Part shown: positions 32,619-43,653 of the stretch, piece by piece | How the letters are laid out: each line of letters opens with the position of its first letter | Position numbering within the stretch: position 1 is the first letter of the stretch | Source: Sphingomonas sp. Leaf20 | GTDB taxonomy: Bacteria > Pseudomonadota > Alphaproteobacteria > Sphingomonadales > Sphingomonadaceae | NCBI RefSeq assembly: GCF_001421535.1 | Contig: NZ_LMKN01000001.1 | Span: 620,001-684,000, forward strand | Length of the DNA: 64,000 bases | Direction: 5' to 3' | The notes under the pieces: generated by a model | The model's database searches: none | The model's input: only the letters and a program-made list of their open reading frames with translations | What the model was told of the DNA's origin: nothing | Position numbers and translations under genes: made by a program

Positions 32619-33698
32619 GTGACTAGACCGAACGCTACGCGCTTTGACATTGCGCCGCAACATGGTCCACGCCCGCTGCCCCTGTTCCTCAAAATGCTGC
32701 GCAGCGAAACCGCAGCATCGGCGGCGACACGGACCGCCGCGCTCGCGGGCCTTAGGGCATTCCAGTCGGCACCCCGCGCCGCGCCGATGCCCGCCCGCCC
32801 GATGCTCGACGCGATGGGGCGGGTGACGCTGCGGAGCTATGGCGAACCATCGGCGGGGAAACCGGCGATCGTCGTGGTCCCGTCGCTCATCAACCCGGCG
32901 GCAATCCTCGACCTGTCCGAACGGACGTCGCTCATGCGCTGGCTGGCAGACCGAGGGTGGCAGGCTTGCCTCGTCGATTGGGGAAATCCGGGCGATGCGG
33001 ATAGCCATCTCGACCTGACCGCGCATGTCGAGCAGCTGCTCGTGCCGCTGCTGCGGCGTTTCGCGACGCCGCCGGTCGTGGTGGGCTATTGTCTGGGCGG
33101 GACGCTCGCGATGGCAGCAGCCGCGGCGATGCCCCTGGCCGGGCTCGCCACGATCGCTGCACCATGGCATTTTGCGGGATATGGCGACCCGGCCCGCGCC
33201 GACATGGCGCGGCTATGGCGCGCGGCCAAACCCTTCGCAAAGGCGCTCGACCTCCTGCCGATGGAGGTGCTGCAAAGCGGGTTCTGGCGGCTCGCGCCGG
33301 CGCAGACGATTGCCAAATATGCGGCCTTTGCCGATCTCGTTCCCGACAGCGACGAGGCGCGTGCGTTCGTCCGGCTCGAGGACTGGGCGAATGGCGGTGC
33401 ACCACTGCCGCGCGCCGCCGCCGCAGCGTTATTCGAGGACATGATCGCCGCCGATCTTCCGGGACGCGGCCTGTGGCGCATCGGCAACCGCCGTATCGAT
33501 CCTGCCGCGCTGTCCTGCCCCGCCGTCGAGTTCGTCTCGCGGAACGATGCGATCGTACCTGCCGCTACCGCAGCGGGGCTATGCGACCGCCGCGACGTCG
33601 CTGCGGGGCATGTCGGGATGATCGTGGGGAGCAAGGCGCGCGATCAGCTCTGGGAACCATTGGCGAACTGGATTGGCGCGCTCGAGGCGCCTACATAA
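32619..33698 (+). CDS. Alpha/beta hydrolase, PHA synthase (PhaC)-like
   Basis: About 359 residues. The core has IVVVPSLINPAAILDL and the nucleophile box GYCLGG (Cys158 from this start), as in polyhydroxyalkanoate synthases where Cys replaces Ser, and later SRNDAIVPA and HVGMIVGS for the catalytic Asp and His. It is shorter than classical PhaC proteins (about 560-600 residues). The start is uncertain: GTG 32619 is chosen; ATG 32604 abuts the phaR start, and ATG 32694 is a shorter option. Located between phaR and phaA. Confidence 0.8.
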   Translation: MTRPNATRFDIAPQHGPRPLPLFLKMLRSETAASAATRTAALAGLRAFQSAPRAAPMPARPMLDAMGRVTLRSYGEPSAGKPAIVVVPSLINPAAILDLSERTSLMRWLADRGWQACLVDWGNPGDADSHLDLTAHVEQLLVPLLRRFATPPVVVGYCLGGTLAMAAAAAMPLAGLATIAAPWHFAGYGDPARADMARLWRAAKPFAKALDLLPMEVLQSGFWRLAPAQTIAKYAAFADLVPDSDEARAFVRLEDWANGGAPLPRAAAAALFEDMIAADLPGRGLWRIGNRRIDPAALSCPAVEFVSRNDAIVPAATAAGLCDRRDVAAGHVGMIVGSKARDQLWEPLANWIGALEAPT

Positions 33699-33719
33699 AA
33701 CAAAACGAAAGGACCCGTC

Positions 33720-34904
<1,185 letters not shown>

Positions 34905-34968
34905 TCGGCTAAGCCAAATCGACGGAGGTGAAACGAACATGACGGAATCGTGACGTTTTTGTCACAAT

Positions 34969-35000
34969 TGAAAACCAAACCTGTCCCGTTCCTATCGTTT
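34969..35000 (+). promoter_or_regulatory. Candidate promoter of the TonB receptor gene at 35086
   Basis: TTGAAA (about 34970) and TATCGT (about 34995) are separated by 19 bases, longer than ideal. The leader that follows has short AT-rich near-repeats (CGCATTTTTGGCG and CGGCAAAAATGCCG, the latter a palindrome). Weak consensus; listed as a candidate only. Confidence 0.3.
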
Positions 35001-35085
35001 CGCCGCCTTCGGCCTTGCACCCAAACGCATTTTTGGCGTTTTGTGATCCCCTAGCGGCAAAAATGCCGACCAAAGGGGACCATAA

Positions 35086-38000
35086 TTGTTAAAAGTGCGC
35101 AATTTTCTTACGGCGACCATCCTCGCATCCGGCGTGCTGTTGCCAGCAGCAGTACAGGCACAGACAGCACCGTCCGCCACCGACGGCACCGTGATGGAGA
35201 CAGGCACACAAGTCGCGGAAGAAGCCGCAGCGGCGCCTGCGGACGATGTCATCGTCGTGACGGGATCGCGTATCGTGCGCCCAAACCTGGACTCGGCATC
35301 ACCGATTACGTCGCTTAGCGCGCAGGAACTGACGCAGACCGGCGACGTCTCGCTTGGCGACACGCTGAACAAGCTGCCCGCGTTGCGCGCGACGTTCAGC
35401 GGCTCCAACTCGACGCGTAACATCGGTACCGCAGGCGTAAGCATCCTGGATCTTCGCGGCCTGGGCACCAATCGAACGCTCGTGGTGGTCAACGGCCGTC
35501 GTCACGTCACGACGACGCCTGGCAACGCAAATGTCGACATCAACACGATTCCCGTCGACCTGATCGAACGCGTCGACGTCGTCACGGGCGGTAATTCCGC
35601 AGTTTACGGGTCGGATGCCGTCGCAGGCGCCGTCAACTTCGTCCTGAAGCGCAACTATGACGGTCTGCGCATACGCGGGCAGAGCGGCATCACGCCCCGC
35701 GGCGATCGGCCTTCCTACTTCGGCAGCATCACGGGCGGAAAGAATTTCGCGGACGATCGTGGCAACATCGCAGCGTCGCTCGAATACAGCCAGAATGATC
35801 CTCTCTATTTTACCGACCGGCGGCGGTACAGCGACGGGCGTCGTCAGTTCAACCTGACCGAAAACGTGCTCAACGAACCGGGCAGCGGCAACGGCGTTCC
35901 CGACACGACCTTCCTGACAAACGTACGCAACATCGCGATCTCCGAGGGCGGCGCGATAACGTCTGCCTGCCCAACGGCCGTGGCAGGCAATGCCGCCAAC
36001 GCAGCGCGACGCGCCTTCAATTGCACCGGCGAAACCAGCAACACCGGTGCAGCACTTGGCCGCGTCTTCGTCTTCGATAACGGCGGGAACCTCGTCCCGA
36101 ACAACGTCGTCAAGGACTTCCGACCATTTGGTTCGGGCAATGCCATTGGCGGGCTCGGTTCGACGCAGCGTTTGACCGGCCAGCTTCAGCCGGGCGTGAA
36201 GCGCTATTCGGCGAACGTCCTGGCGCATTATGACGTCTCCGACGCGTTCCGTCCTTTCGTCGAAGCAAAATATGTTCGTATCGATGCCATTCAGGAGGGT
36301 CAGCCGACCTTTCTTCAGGGCACACTGCCCGCGCTCTACAGCGTCAACAACCCGTTCCTGACGGATCAGGCACGCTCGGTCCTGGCGCAGACGCTGGCAC
36401 CCGGCGCGACGTCGTTCACGGCGCAGCGGATCAATGTCGACTTCGGCGCACGAGGCGAAAATCATCGGCGGGAAACCTATCGGATCGTCGCTGGCGTCGA
36501 GGGCACGTTCAACACCGACTGGCGCTACGAAGCGTCGTTCAACTACGGGCATCTCGATACATTCTACACGACGCGCGGCAACGTGAATGTCGAGCGGTTT
36601 CGCAACTCGCAAAACGCGGTTCGTAACGCCGCCGGCAACATCGTCTGCGGCATCAACGCCGACGGCATCACGGGCAATGACGACGCGAGCTGCGTCCCTG
36701 TGAACCTGTTCGGGCTCGGCGCGCCCAGCGCAGAAGCGTTGAACTACTTTGTGGTGAATTCCAGCCGCCGACAGAAAGCCGACCAGTACGATGCGACGGC
36801 ATTCGTATCGGGCGACCTGTCGCAATTGTTCGAGCTTCCGGGCGGTCCGGTCGCCTTCTCGATCGGTGGCGAATATCGGCGTGAGACCGCCTATTCGGCA
36901 TTTGACGAGGTCACGCGGAGCGGCGCGACATTCCTCAACGCCATTCCGGTCTTCGATCCGCCCGCGCAGGTGGTGAAGGAAGCTTTCGGCGAGATCCGTA
37001 TCCCGCTGTTGAAGGACGTTCCGTTCTTCAACGAACTGACGATCGATGGCGCGGGTCGTATCTCGAATTACAACATCGGCCAGACCGGAACCGTTTACAC
37101 CTATAACGCGGGTCTCACCTGGTCGCCGATCCGCGACGTCCGGTTCCGCGGCAGCTATGCTCGCGCGGTGCGTGCGCCCACCCAGTCGGATCTGTTCGCT
37201 GCCCCGAGCCAGACATTCCTGAACGGCCTGGTCGACCCCTGCAGCCAGAACAACATCCGCAACAATCCCAATCGCACGGCCAATTGCGCCGCCGCGGGTG
37301 TTCCGACGACGCAGACCTTCAACGGCATTACCGAACCTTTCACCAATGTCCCTACGGCGGGCATCAGTGGTCTGAACGGCAGCAACCAGAACCTGCGCGA
37401 GGAAACGGCCGACAGCTTTACTGGCGGCTTCATCCTTCAGCCGAGCGCAATCCCGGGCCTGACGCTGTCCGTCGATTATTATAACATCACGATCGACAAC
37501 GTGATCTTCGCGCTCGCGCCGCAAACGATCATCAACCAGTGCTATGACAGCCCCAGCGGCATCAACAACCAGTATTGCGCCGCGCTCACGCGCAACCCCA
37601 ATGGTACCTTCGCTGGCCAGACCGGCGTGACCAATGGCGGCGTACAGGTGTCGTTCCCGGCAACCGGTCAGTCGTTCCTTTCGGGTCCCTTCAATTTCGC
37701 GAAGCAAAAGACCTCCGGTATCGACGCCGACCTGAGCTACAGCCGTGATATCGGAGGCGCCAAGGTAACCGTGCGCGGCATCGTCAGCTATCTGATCAAT
37801 CGCGACAACTACACGGACATCAATACGCCGACCTTCATCGACCAGCAGAAGTTCGAAGTCGGTGACCCCGAATGGTCCGGGTCGTTCACGACGAACGTGG
37901 ATTTCGGCGTGTTCGATCTGAACTACAACATGCGCTATATCGGCAAGCAGACGGTCGCCGCGGAGTATGAAACGCAGAACTCGGTTCAGGGCCGTCCCGC

Positions 38001-38220
38001 TCGCGATCCGGATGCGTTCCCGTTCGTCTTCTATCCCGACGTGACCTACCACAACGTCCGGATTGGCGCGGACGTGAACGAAAAGTTCCGTTTCTACGCC
38101 GGCATGGACAACGTCTTTGATCGCCAGCCGCCCTACGACCTCACCGGCACGACGGGAGCCCAGGGCATCTACGAGAATGTCGGCCGGTTCATGTACGCCG
38201 GGTTTGAAGCCAAGTTCTAA
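35086..38220 (+). CDS. TonB-dependent receptor (OmpA-related adhesin/transporter class)
   Basis: A 1044-residue outer-membrane receptor. Starting at TTG 35086, with AAAGGGGACC upstream, a signal peptide (cleavage near VQAQT) leads into a TonB box-like VIVVTGSRI, a plug domain (SPITSLSAQELTQTGDVSLGDTLNKLPALRATF; VVVNGRRHVTTTPG; NSAVYGSDAVAGAVNFVLKR) and a 22-strand-type barrel ending AGFEAKF. Length and the RGSYARAVRAPTQSDLF segment match the large sphingomonad receptors used for carbohydrate or peptide uptake. The substrate is unknown. A strong terminator follows. Confidence 0.93.
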   Translation: MLKVRNFLTATILASGVLLPAAVQAQTAPSATDGTVMETGTQVAEEAAAAPADDVIVVTGSRIVRPNLDSASPITSLSAQELTQTGDVSLGDTLNKLPALRATFSGSNSTRNIGTAGVSILDLRGLGTNRTLVVVNGRRHVTTTPGNANVDINTIPVDLIERVDVVTGGNSAVYGSDAVAGAVNFVLKRNYDGLRIRGQSGITPRGDRPSYFGSITGGKNFADDRGNIAASLEYSQNDPLYFTDRRRYSDGRRQFNLTENVLNEPGSGNGVPDTTFLTNVRNIAISEGGAITSACPTAVAGNAANAARRAFNCTGETSNTGAALGRVFVFDNGGNLVPNNVVKDFRPFGSGNAIGGLGSTQRLTGQLQPGVKRYSANVLAHYDVSDAFRPFVEAKYVRIDAIQEGQPTFLQGTLPALYSVNNPFLTDQARSVLAQTLAPGATSFTAQRINVDFGARGENHRRETYRIVAGVEGTFNTDWRYEASFNYGHLDTFYTTRGNVNVERFRNSQNAVRNAAGNIVCGINADGITGNDDASCVPVNLFGLGAPSAEALNYFVVNSSRRQKADQYDATAFVSGDLSQLFELPGGPVAFSIGGEYRRETAYSAFDEVTRSGATFLNAIPVFDPPAQVVKEAFGEIRIPLLKDVPFFNELTIDGAGRISNYNIGQTGTVYTYNAGLTWSPIRDVRFRGSYARAVRAPTQSDLFAAPSQTFLNGLVDPCSQNNIRNNPNRTANCAAAGVPTTQTFNGITEPFTNVPTAGISGLNGSNQNLREETADSFTGGFILQPSAIPGLTLSVDYYNITIDNVIFALAPQTIINQCYDSPSGINNQYCAALTRNPNGTFAGQTGVTNGGVQVSFPATGQSFLSGPFNFAKQKTSGIDADLSYSRDIGGAKVTVRGIVSYLINRDNYTDINTPTFIDQQKFEVGDPEWSGSFTTNVDFGVFDLNYNMRYIGKQTVAAEYETQNSVQGRPARDPDAFPFVFYPDVTYHNVRIGADVNEKFRFYAGMDNVFDRQPPYDLTGTTGAQGIYENVGRFMYAGFEAKF

Positions 38221-38240
38221 GACACGGATCGTTGTATACT

Positions 38241-38273
38241 CGGGCCGCCTCCAGTCAGGCGGCCCGTTTTTTT
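38241..38273 (+). terminator. Intrinsic terminator after the TonB receptor gene
   Basis: CGGGCCGCCT-CCAGTC-AGGCGGCCCG and eight T follow the stop by about 20 bases. Confidence 0.95.
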
Positions 38274-38302
38274 TGTCACCGCGACGAAAGCGACGAACCG
38301 GA

Positions 38303-39340
38303 TCAAGTCCAGAAGCGATCGTACCGGCTGCCCAGGCTCGTCAACAATTCATATTGCGACATCTGGCTGCTGGCGGCTGCCGTCGGCAGGTCGAAGTCGA
38401 GCGATATCCATTCGCCCTCCGCGATCGGCCCGGCATCGGTGACGTCAATGGCAAGCAGGTCCATCGACACGCGCCCGACAACGGGGGCAGGATTGCCGGA
38501 CACAAGCGCCACTCCTCGATCCGAGAACCCTCGAAAATATCCGTCAGCATAGCCGAGATTGACGATCGCAACGATGCTGTCGCGGCAGGCGGTCCATGTC
38601 GCGTTATATCCCACGGTCTGACCGGCCGGCACCGTGCGACATTGCAGAACCTGCGCTTCGGGACTCGCCACCGTCTCTATCCGGCTTGCGTATTCCGCCC
38701 GCGGCACGCCGCCATAGAGTGCAAGTCCGGGGCGCGTGAGATCGAACGCATAGCCCTCCCCCAGCGCGATCCCTGCGGAGTTCGCCAGGCTCATTCGCCG
38801 CGCGCCTGTCGCCCCGCTCAACGCGGCGAAGCGATCGCGCTGGACGGCGTTCATCGGCGAGCGCTCGTCGGCGCAAGCGAAGTGACTCATCACCGTTTCG
38901 ATCGCGAGCCCGTCGAGCAGTCCGTCCGCGATGTCGTCCGCCGAAACGCCGAGCCGGTTCATGCCCGTGTCGACCATTACGTCGCATGCCCCGCCACCGG
39001 CGCCTTTCCACCGGGCGACCTGCGCGGGTGTGTTCAGGACGGGGCGGGCAAAGCCTGCGAGCGCGGCGGGCATGTCCTCGGCGCGGAGGCCGTGCAGCAC
39101 CGAGACGGTCAGGCCGAGCGGTGCCAGTTCGGCGGCTTCCTGCCAGTTCGAGACGAAAAAGTCGCGACAGCCTGCCGTTGCGAGACGGGCGGCGACCTGC
39201 GTCGCGCCGAGCCCGTAACCATTCGCCTTGACCGCCGCGCCGCAGGCGGCGGTCCCGCTCATGCGGTCGAGCGTCTGCCAGTTGCGGACGAGAGCGTCGC
39301 CGTCGAGGCGCAGGCGGAGCGGGGCAGGAATGTCGATCAC
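38303..39340 (-). CDS. alr: Alanine racemase
   Basis: Interconverts L- and D-alanine for peptidoglycan, with PLP. From a GTG at 39340 the product is 345 residues, with PLP Lys38 in AAVKANGYGLG and the second catalytic Tyr in TVGYNATW; GYADGYFRG and GRVSMDL are conserved. A longer frame (from 39445) carries a low-similarity Pro-rich leader, so the start is provisional. It sits convergent to one TonB receptor and downstream of another on the minus strand. Confidence 0.92.
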   Translation of the reverse strand: MIDIPAPLRLRLDGDALVRNWQTLDRMSGTAACGAAVKANGYGLGATQVAARLATAGCRDFFVSNWQEAAELAPLGLTVSVLHGLRAEDMPAALAGFARPVLNTPAQVARWKGAGGGACDVMVDTGMNRLGVSADDIADGLLDGLAIETVMSHFACADERSPMNAVQRDRFAALSGATGARRMSLANSAGIALGEGYAFDLTRPGLALYGGVPRAEYASRIETVASPEAQVLQCRTVPAGQTVGYNATWTACRDSIVAIVNLGYADGYFRGFSDRGVALVSGNPAPVVGRVSMDLLAIDVTDAGPIAEGEWISLDFDLPTAAASSQMSQYELLTSLGSRYDRFWT

Positions 39341-39473
39341 CCGCGCGGGATAGTGCGGTCGCGCGGCATCGTCGATGACCTTCGGCCCCGGCGGTGCGGG
39401 TTCACGCCCATCCGAGCGGTGGCTCTGCCCCGGCCACGACGGCACCGCCTCCCGGGAGCACGCCGCATGCGTG

Positions 39474-41570
39474 CTATCGAAGCGCGTAGCGCAACCCGAG
39501 CCATACAGTGCGCGGCGTCGCGCGCTCGACCACCGTACCGCTGCTGATCCCCGCCTCGACGATCTTGTCGAGGAGGTTCTCCGCGCGGGCTTCGATCGTG
39601 AGCGCGCGGGTCAGCGGCATTGCGGCAAAGGCATCGATCGTCGTCGCAGGATCGAGACTGCGGCTGTTCTGGTCGTCATCGAACTGGCGTGCGACATGGC
39701 GCAGCGTCAGCGACAGCGCGGCGGCGTCGCGGTGCCAGTCGACCGTGCCCGACAGCTGATCGCGCGGTGTCTGCGCGGGACGAAGCCCGTCCAGGGGCAG
39801 GGCAGCCCCCGACGCGTCGACGCGCGATACGACATGCGACCATGACGCCCGCAGCCCGAACGGTCCCGGGCGATACGCGGCATCGAGCTCGAAGCCATGC
39901 GCACGGATGGCCTCGAGGTTGCGCCGGACGCGCGACGCGCTGGTCGCGGTCGTCGACAAGGTCACGTTGGCGATCGCGTCGTCGAGCTGGTTGTAGAAAT
40001 AGGTCGCCGACAGCGTTCCACCGCGTACGGGCGCGAGCGTCACGCCCCCCTCGACGCCCGTCAGACGCTCGGGCGCGAGCATCGGATTCGCCGCGGTCGT
40101 ATCGTTGCCGACGCGGAATGGTCGGTACAGCTCGTTGAGCGTCGGCAGCCGCCAGCCGCGATAGCCTGCGACGCGCAGCGTGACCGCGTCCGTCGGCGTG
40201 TAGGCGATACCCGCCCGCCCCGTCAGCTCGCTGCCATCGCGATTCGCATAGCGGAGGTTGGCAAGCGGCAGACCGCCGGCGACGGGGCGCTCCGAAAGAT
40301 AGCCGTCCTCGATCTGCCACCAGTCGATCCGCCCGCCCGCGCTGAAGGTCAGGTCGCCGGCAACGACGCTGCCGTCGGCAAATATGCCGGAGGTCACCGA
40401 ATGGCCTCCCGCCTCGCGACGCCGGGTGGGATTGCCCCCTGAAAAGAAGAACAGCTCCTGCGTCTTGCCCCGCACGTCGCGCACATCGGCACCGATCCGC
40501 ACCGTGACCGCTTCGCCGAGTGGCGCTGCGATCTCCATGCGTGCGCCAAGCCCGGTTGCCGGGGTGTTGTACTGGTCGAGAGACTGGGCCGTCGTCGTGC
40601 GTGTCGCGTTGATGCTGCCAAAGCTCGACGCGAACGATCGGGTCTGAAGATAGCCGAGCAGCGAATAGCCCCAGCGGCCACGTCCCACCAGCCGGACACT
40701 GGCGTCTGCGCCCTCGCTGCGGTTGGCGGTGAAATCACTCCCGCGGTCGCGCGTGTCGCTGAACGCGCTGGCGTTCACCTGAAGCTCGGTGGTCGAATCC
40801 AGCCCGACCACCGTGCGGATCGCGCCCGATGCCTGTTCGTACGGCGCAGGCCGGTCGACGGGCCCCCGCGATGACGCAACGGTCGGGGTAAAGCCGTCGC
40901 CCCGCGCATACGCACCGGACAGGACCGCGAAACCGGCCCCGCGGACCAGCGATGCGGAGCCTTGCGCGTCGACCGCGTCGCGGCTGCCATAGGCGATCCG
41001 CGCCTCGAGTGGCGCGAGCTGGTCGGGTGTCGCGCTTTCGAGCTCGACCGTGCCCGCGAGTGCGCCCGGCCCCTGATATCCGCTGCCGCCACCGCGCGTG
41101 ACGCGGATCTGTCCCAGCCGTCCGGTCGCATAGGCGGGAAATGCCACCCAGCCGCCAAAGGGATCGGCCTGGGGAACGCCGTCGAAGACGAGCAGCGCAC
41201 GGCTCGACGCGTTGCCGCCGATCCCACGCAGCGAGATCCCCTGACTCGTCGGGTTCGCACTTCGCGAATCGGAGCGTCGGAATTGCTGAAGGCCTGCGAC
41301 ATCGGCCAGCACGCTCTCGAGACGATTGGTCGCATTGGCCGCGATCCGGTCGCGGTCGATCGTGACGATGTCGAATGCGCGATCGCCGGGCGCCGTGCCG
41401 AGGCCCCGTCCCGTGACCAGGATAACGGGCGGCTCGTCGGCACGCGTCGCGATCGGCGACGGTTCACCGGCCTGAGCGGTCTGCGCGACACCTTCTGCGG
41501 GTATCAGCGCAGGAGACAAAAGGAGGGCGGCGGCGGCACGCAACGCGGGTCTGATCATCCCCGGGCGCAT
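39474..41570 (-). CDS. TonB-dependent receptor (BtuB-like)
   Basis: A 698-residue outer-membrane receptor. Signal peptide cleavage is near EGVAQTA, then the TonB-box-like PVILVTGRGL, and the plug domain has FDIVTIDRDRI, ISLRGIGGNASSRALLVFDGVPQADPFGGW and QIRVTRGGGSGYQGPGALAGTVELES. A C-terminal barrel ends LGLRYALR. BtuB-class features suggest uptake of a small ligand such as a corrinoid or metal chelate; no riboswitch was recognised upstream. Met at 41570 or 41558 may start the protein. Confidence 0.9.
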   Translation of the reverse strand: MRPGMIRPALRAAAALLLSPALIPAEGVAQTAQAGEPSPIATRADEPPVILVTGRGLGTAPGDRAFDIVTIDRDRIAANATNRLESVLADVAGLQQFRRSDSRSANPTSQGISLRGIGGNASSRALLVFDGVPQADPFGGWVAFPAYATGRLGQIRVTRGGGSGYQGPGALAGTVELESATPDQLAPLEARIAYGSRDAVDAQGSASLVRGAGFAVLSGAYARGDGFTPTVASSRGPVDRPAPYEQASGAIRTVVGLDSTTELQVNASAFSDTRDRGSDFTANRSEGADASVRLVGRGRWGYSLLGYLQTRSFASSFGSINATRTTTAQSLDQYNTPATGLGARMEIAAPLGEAVTVRIGADVRDVRGKTQELFFFSGGNPTRRREAGGHSVTSGIFADGSVVAGDLTFSAGGRIDWWQIEDGYLSERPVAGGLPLANLRYANRDGSELTGRAGIAYTPTDAVTLRVAGYRGWRLPTLNELYRPFRVGNDTTAANPMLAPERLTGVEGGVTLAPVRGGTLSATYFYNQLDDAIANVTLSTTATSASRVRRNLEAIRAHGFELDAAYRPGPFGLRASWSHVVSRVDASGAALPLDGLRPAQTPRDQLSGTVDWHRDAAALSLTLRHVARQFDDDQNSRSLDPATTIDAFAAMPLTRALTIEARAENLLDKIVEAGISSGTVVERATPRTVWLGLRYALR

Positions 41571-41670
41571 GCCGGTTCGCACCGCACCGCGAAACCCCCT
41601 TTGCGCAATTAAAGGTCGCTCGTTCTCACGTCCGAGGGAACGCCGCCACGCAGCGGCGCCCCCTGCCCCA

Positions 41671-42855
41671 TCAGACCAGTTCGACGGCGACCGCGGTCGC
41701 CTCGCCGCCACCGATGCAAAGCGCGGCAACGCCGGTCTTCAGCCCGCGCGCCTTCAGCGCGGCGACCAGCGTCGCAATGATCCGCGCACCGCTGGCACCG
41801 ATCGGATGACCGAGCGCGGTGGCACCACCATTCACGTTCAGCTTGTCGCGCGGGATGCCGAGTTCACGCATCGCGATCATCGCGACCGTGGCGAACGCCT
41901 CGTTCACCTCGAACAGATCGACATCCTCGACGCGCCATCCGGCCCGATCGAGAACCTTCCGGATGGCCGATACGGGCGCGGTGGTGAACTGGGCCGGCGC
42001 ATGCGCGTGTGCCGCGGTCGCGACGATCCGCGCCTCCTGCGAAAGACCAAGCTTCGCGGCAACGCTCGAACGGGTCAGCACGAGCGCAGCCGCACCATCG
42101 GAGATCGACGCCGACGTCGCCGCGGTGATCGTGCCGCCCTTTGCAAAAGCAGGCTTCAGCCCGGGAATCTTGTCCGGCTTGGCCTTGCCCGGCTGTTCGT
42201 CCTCGACCACCTCGACATCCCCGCTGCGCGTCTTGACCGTAACCGGCACGACCTCTGCGCGAAAATGCCCGTCGGTGACCGCCGCGGTCGCGCGCGCCAG
42301 GCTTTCCAGCGCGAACGCGTCCTGTTCGAGCCGCGTGAACTGATAGATCGCCGCGGTGTCCTCGGCGAACGCCCCCATCGGCTTGCCCTTTTCATAGGCG
42401 TCCTCCAAGCCGTCCATCATCATCGAATCGGACACGACGTCATGGCCGATCCGCGCCCCGGACCGATGCTTGGCGAGCAGGAACGGCGCGTTGGTCATGC
42501 TTTCCATGCCGCCCGCGACGACGACGTCGACGGTACCCGCCTTGAGCGCCTCGAACCCCATGATCGCGGCCTGCATCCCCGACCCGCACATCTTGTTGAC
42601 GGTGGTCGCCTCGACGGAGTCGGGCAGGCCTGCGCCGAGCGCCGCCTGACGCGCCGGCGCCTGACCCAGCCCGGCCGGCAGGACGCACCCCATGTAGATC
42701 CGGTCGATCAGCGCGGGGTCGACGCCCGAACGCTCGACCGCGGCCCTGACCGCGGTGGCTCCCAGTTCGGTCGCGGACACGTTCGCAAGCGCGCCCTGAA
42801 ACCCGCCCATCGGCGTACGAGCAAAGCTGGCAATGATGATCGGATCGTCGGTCAT
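41671..42855 (-). CDS. Acetyl-CoA C-acyltransferase (thiolase), second copy
   Basis: A 394-residue thiolase with acyl-enzyme Cys in VNKMCGSGMQAA, GHPIGASGARI and the C-terminal CIGGGEATAVAVELV. About the same length as phaA but distinct in sequence. It may serve fatty acid oxidation, leucine breakdown or acetoacetyl-CoA formation; the context does not decide. TTGACA at 42994-42989 on the minus strand may be its -35 box (weak -10). Confidence 0.92.
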   Translation of the reverse strand: MTDDPIIIASFARTPMGGFQGALANVSATELGATAVRAAVERSGVDPALIDRIYMGCVLPAGLGQAPARQAALGAGLPDSVEATTVNKMCGSGMQAAIMGFEALKAGTVDVVVAGGMESMTNAPFLLAKHRSGARIGHDVVSDSMMMDGLEDAYEKGKPMGAFAEDTAAIYQFTRLEQDAFALESLARATAAVTDGHFRAEVVPVTVKTRSGDVEVVEDEQPGKAKPDKIPGLKPAFAKGGTITAATSASISDGAAALVLTRSSVAAKLGLSQEARIVATAAHAHAPAQFTTAPVSAIRKVLDRAGWRVEDVDLFEVNEAFATVAMIAMRELGIPRDKLNVNGGATALGHPIGASGARIIATLVAALKARGLKTGVAALCIGGGEATAVAVELV

Positions 42856-43039
42856 GCTGAATACCCTGCAGAAGCCCGCGCAGCGACGATCGCGGCGCGC
42901 CGCCTGGCTCCATGGCCCGGGCACCACCGTCATCCACGCCGCACGAGCGTTTGTGATGGCTCCAAGCCCTACGCGCGGGCCATGGCCTGTCAAGGTACCC
43001 GGCGTCCTGACCGGCGCTCGTGCGCGACATGCTGTAAAA

Positions 43040-43076
43040 CGAAAAAACCCCGGAGGTCCGAAGACCCCCGGGGCTT
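43040..43076 (-). terminator. Intrinsic terminator after tRNA-Val
   Basis: On the minus strand AAAGCCCCGGGGGTC-TTC-GGACCTCCGGGGT and a T-run follow the tRNA end by five bases. Confidence 0.92.
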
Positions 43077-43080
43077 TCAA

Positions 43081-43155
43081 TGGTGGGCGTGGCAAGGATT
43101 GAACTTGCGACCCCTGCGATGTCAACACAGTGCTCTACCACTGAGCTACACGCCC
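43081..43155 (-). tRNA. tRNA-Val (anticodon GAC)
   Basis: A 75-base cloverleaf on the minus strand. Acceptor stem GGGCGTG/CACGCCC, D-arm AGCTCAGTGGTAGAGC, anticodon arm CTGTG-TTGACAT-CGCAG giving anticodon GAC, T-arm GCAAG-TTCAATC-CTTGC, discriminator A and encoded CCA. A strong terminator follows. Confidence 0.97.
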
Positions 43156-43199
43156 GCCGGAGGGCTCCACTAGGCGAGGATTCCGCGGGGTGCAAGCGC

Positions 43200-43577
43200 T
43201 CAATTCAAGCCGGTGACATTATCCATTTCAAAAAGCCGATCGACCTCCGCCACCAGGTCGCGAAGGTGGAACGGCTTCGACAACACGCGCGCCTGTGGCA
43301 TCGTCTTTCCGGCCTTCAGCGTGACGGCGGCAAAGCCGGTGATGAACATCACGCGAAGATCCTTGCACATCTCGCCAGCGCGCTGCGCGAGTTCGATGCC
43401 GTCCATCTCGGGCATGACGATATCGGTCAGCAGCAGGTCGAAGCTTTCCGTCTCAAGCAGGGGAATCGCCGCGGTCCCGCGATCGACCGCGGTCACGGCA
43501 TAGCCCGAGCGTTGCAACGCCCGCGTCAGATATTCACGCATGACCTGATCGTCCTCGGCCAGCAGGATTCGCAACAT
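43200..43577 (-). CDS. cpdR: Response regulator CpdR
   Basis: A single-domain receiver of 125 residues. Acidic pocket EDD at 8-10, phospho-acceptor Asp52 in LLTDIVMPEMDGIEL, and Lys101 in VLSKPFHLRDLV. These segments match Caulobacter CpdR, which in its unphosphorylated form directs ClpXP to degrade cell-cycle proteins; the identification rests on recall. ATG 43577 gives MLRILLAEDD. It is divergent from the N-formylglutamate amidohydrolase gene. trcR (52.8 kb) is another cell-cycle gene in this window. Confidence 0.92.
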   Translation of the reverse strand: MLRILLAEDDQVMREYLTRALQRSGYAVTAVDRGTAAIPLLETESFDLLLTDIVMPEMDGIELAQRAGEMCKDLRVMFITGFAAVTLKAGKTMPQARVLSKPFHLRDLVAEVDRLFEMDNVTGLN

Positions 43578-43653
43578 CGATATATTCCCGTGATGAGGCG
43601 CCGCGTTACCCCAGAATCGGTTAAGATTTCCAGATCGTTTGCCCGCGATCACG

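Noticed and set aside
35299..38052. A 917-residue open frame on the minus strand opposite the TonB receptor
   Set aside because: Antisense shadow of a receptor gene with intact plug and barrel features.
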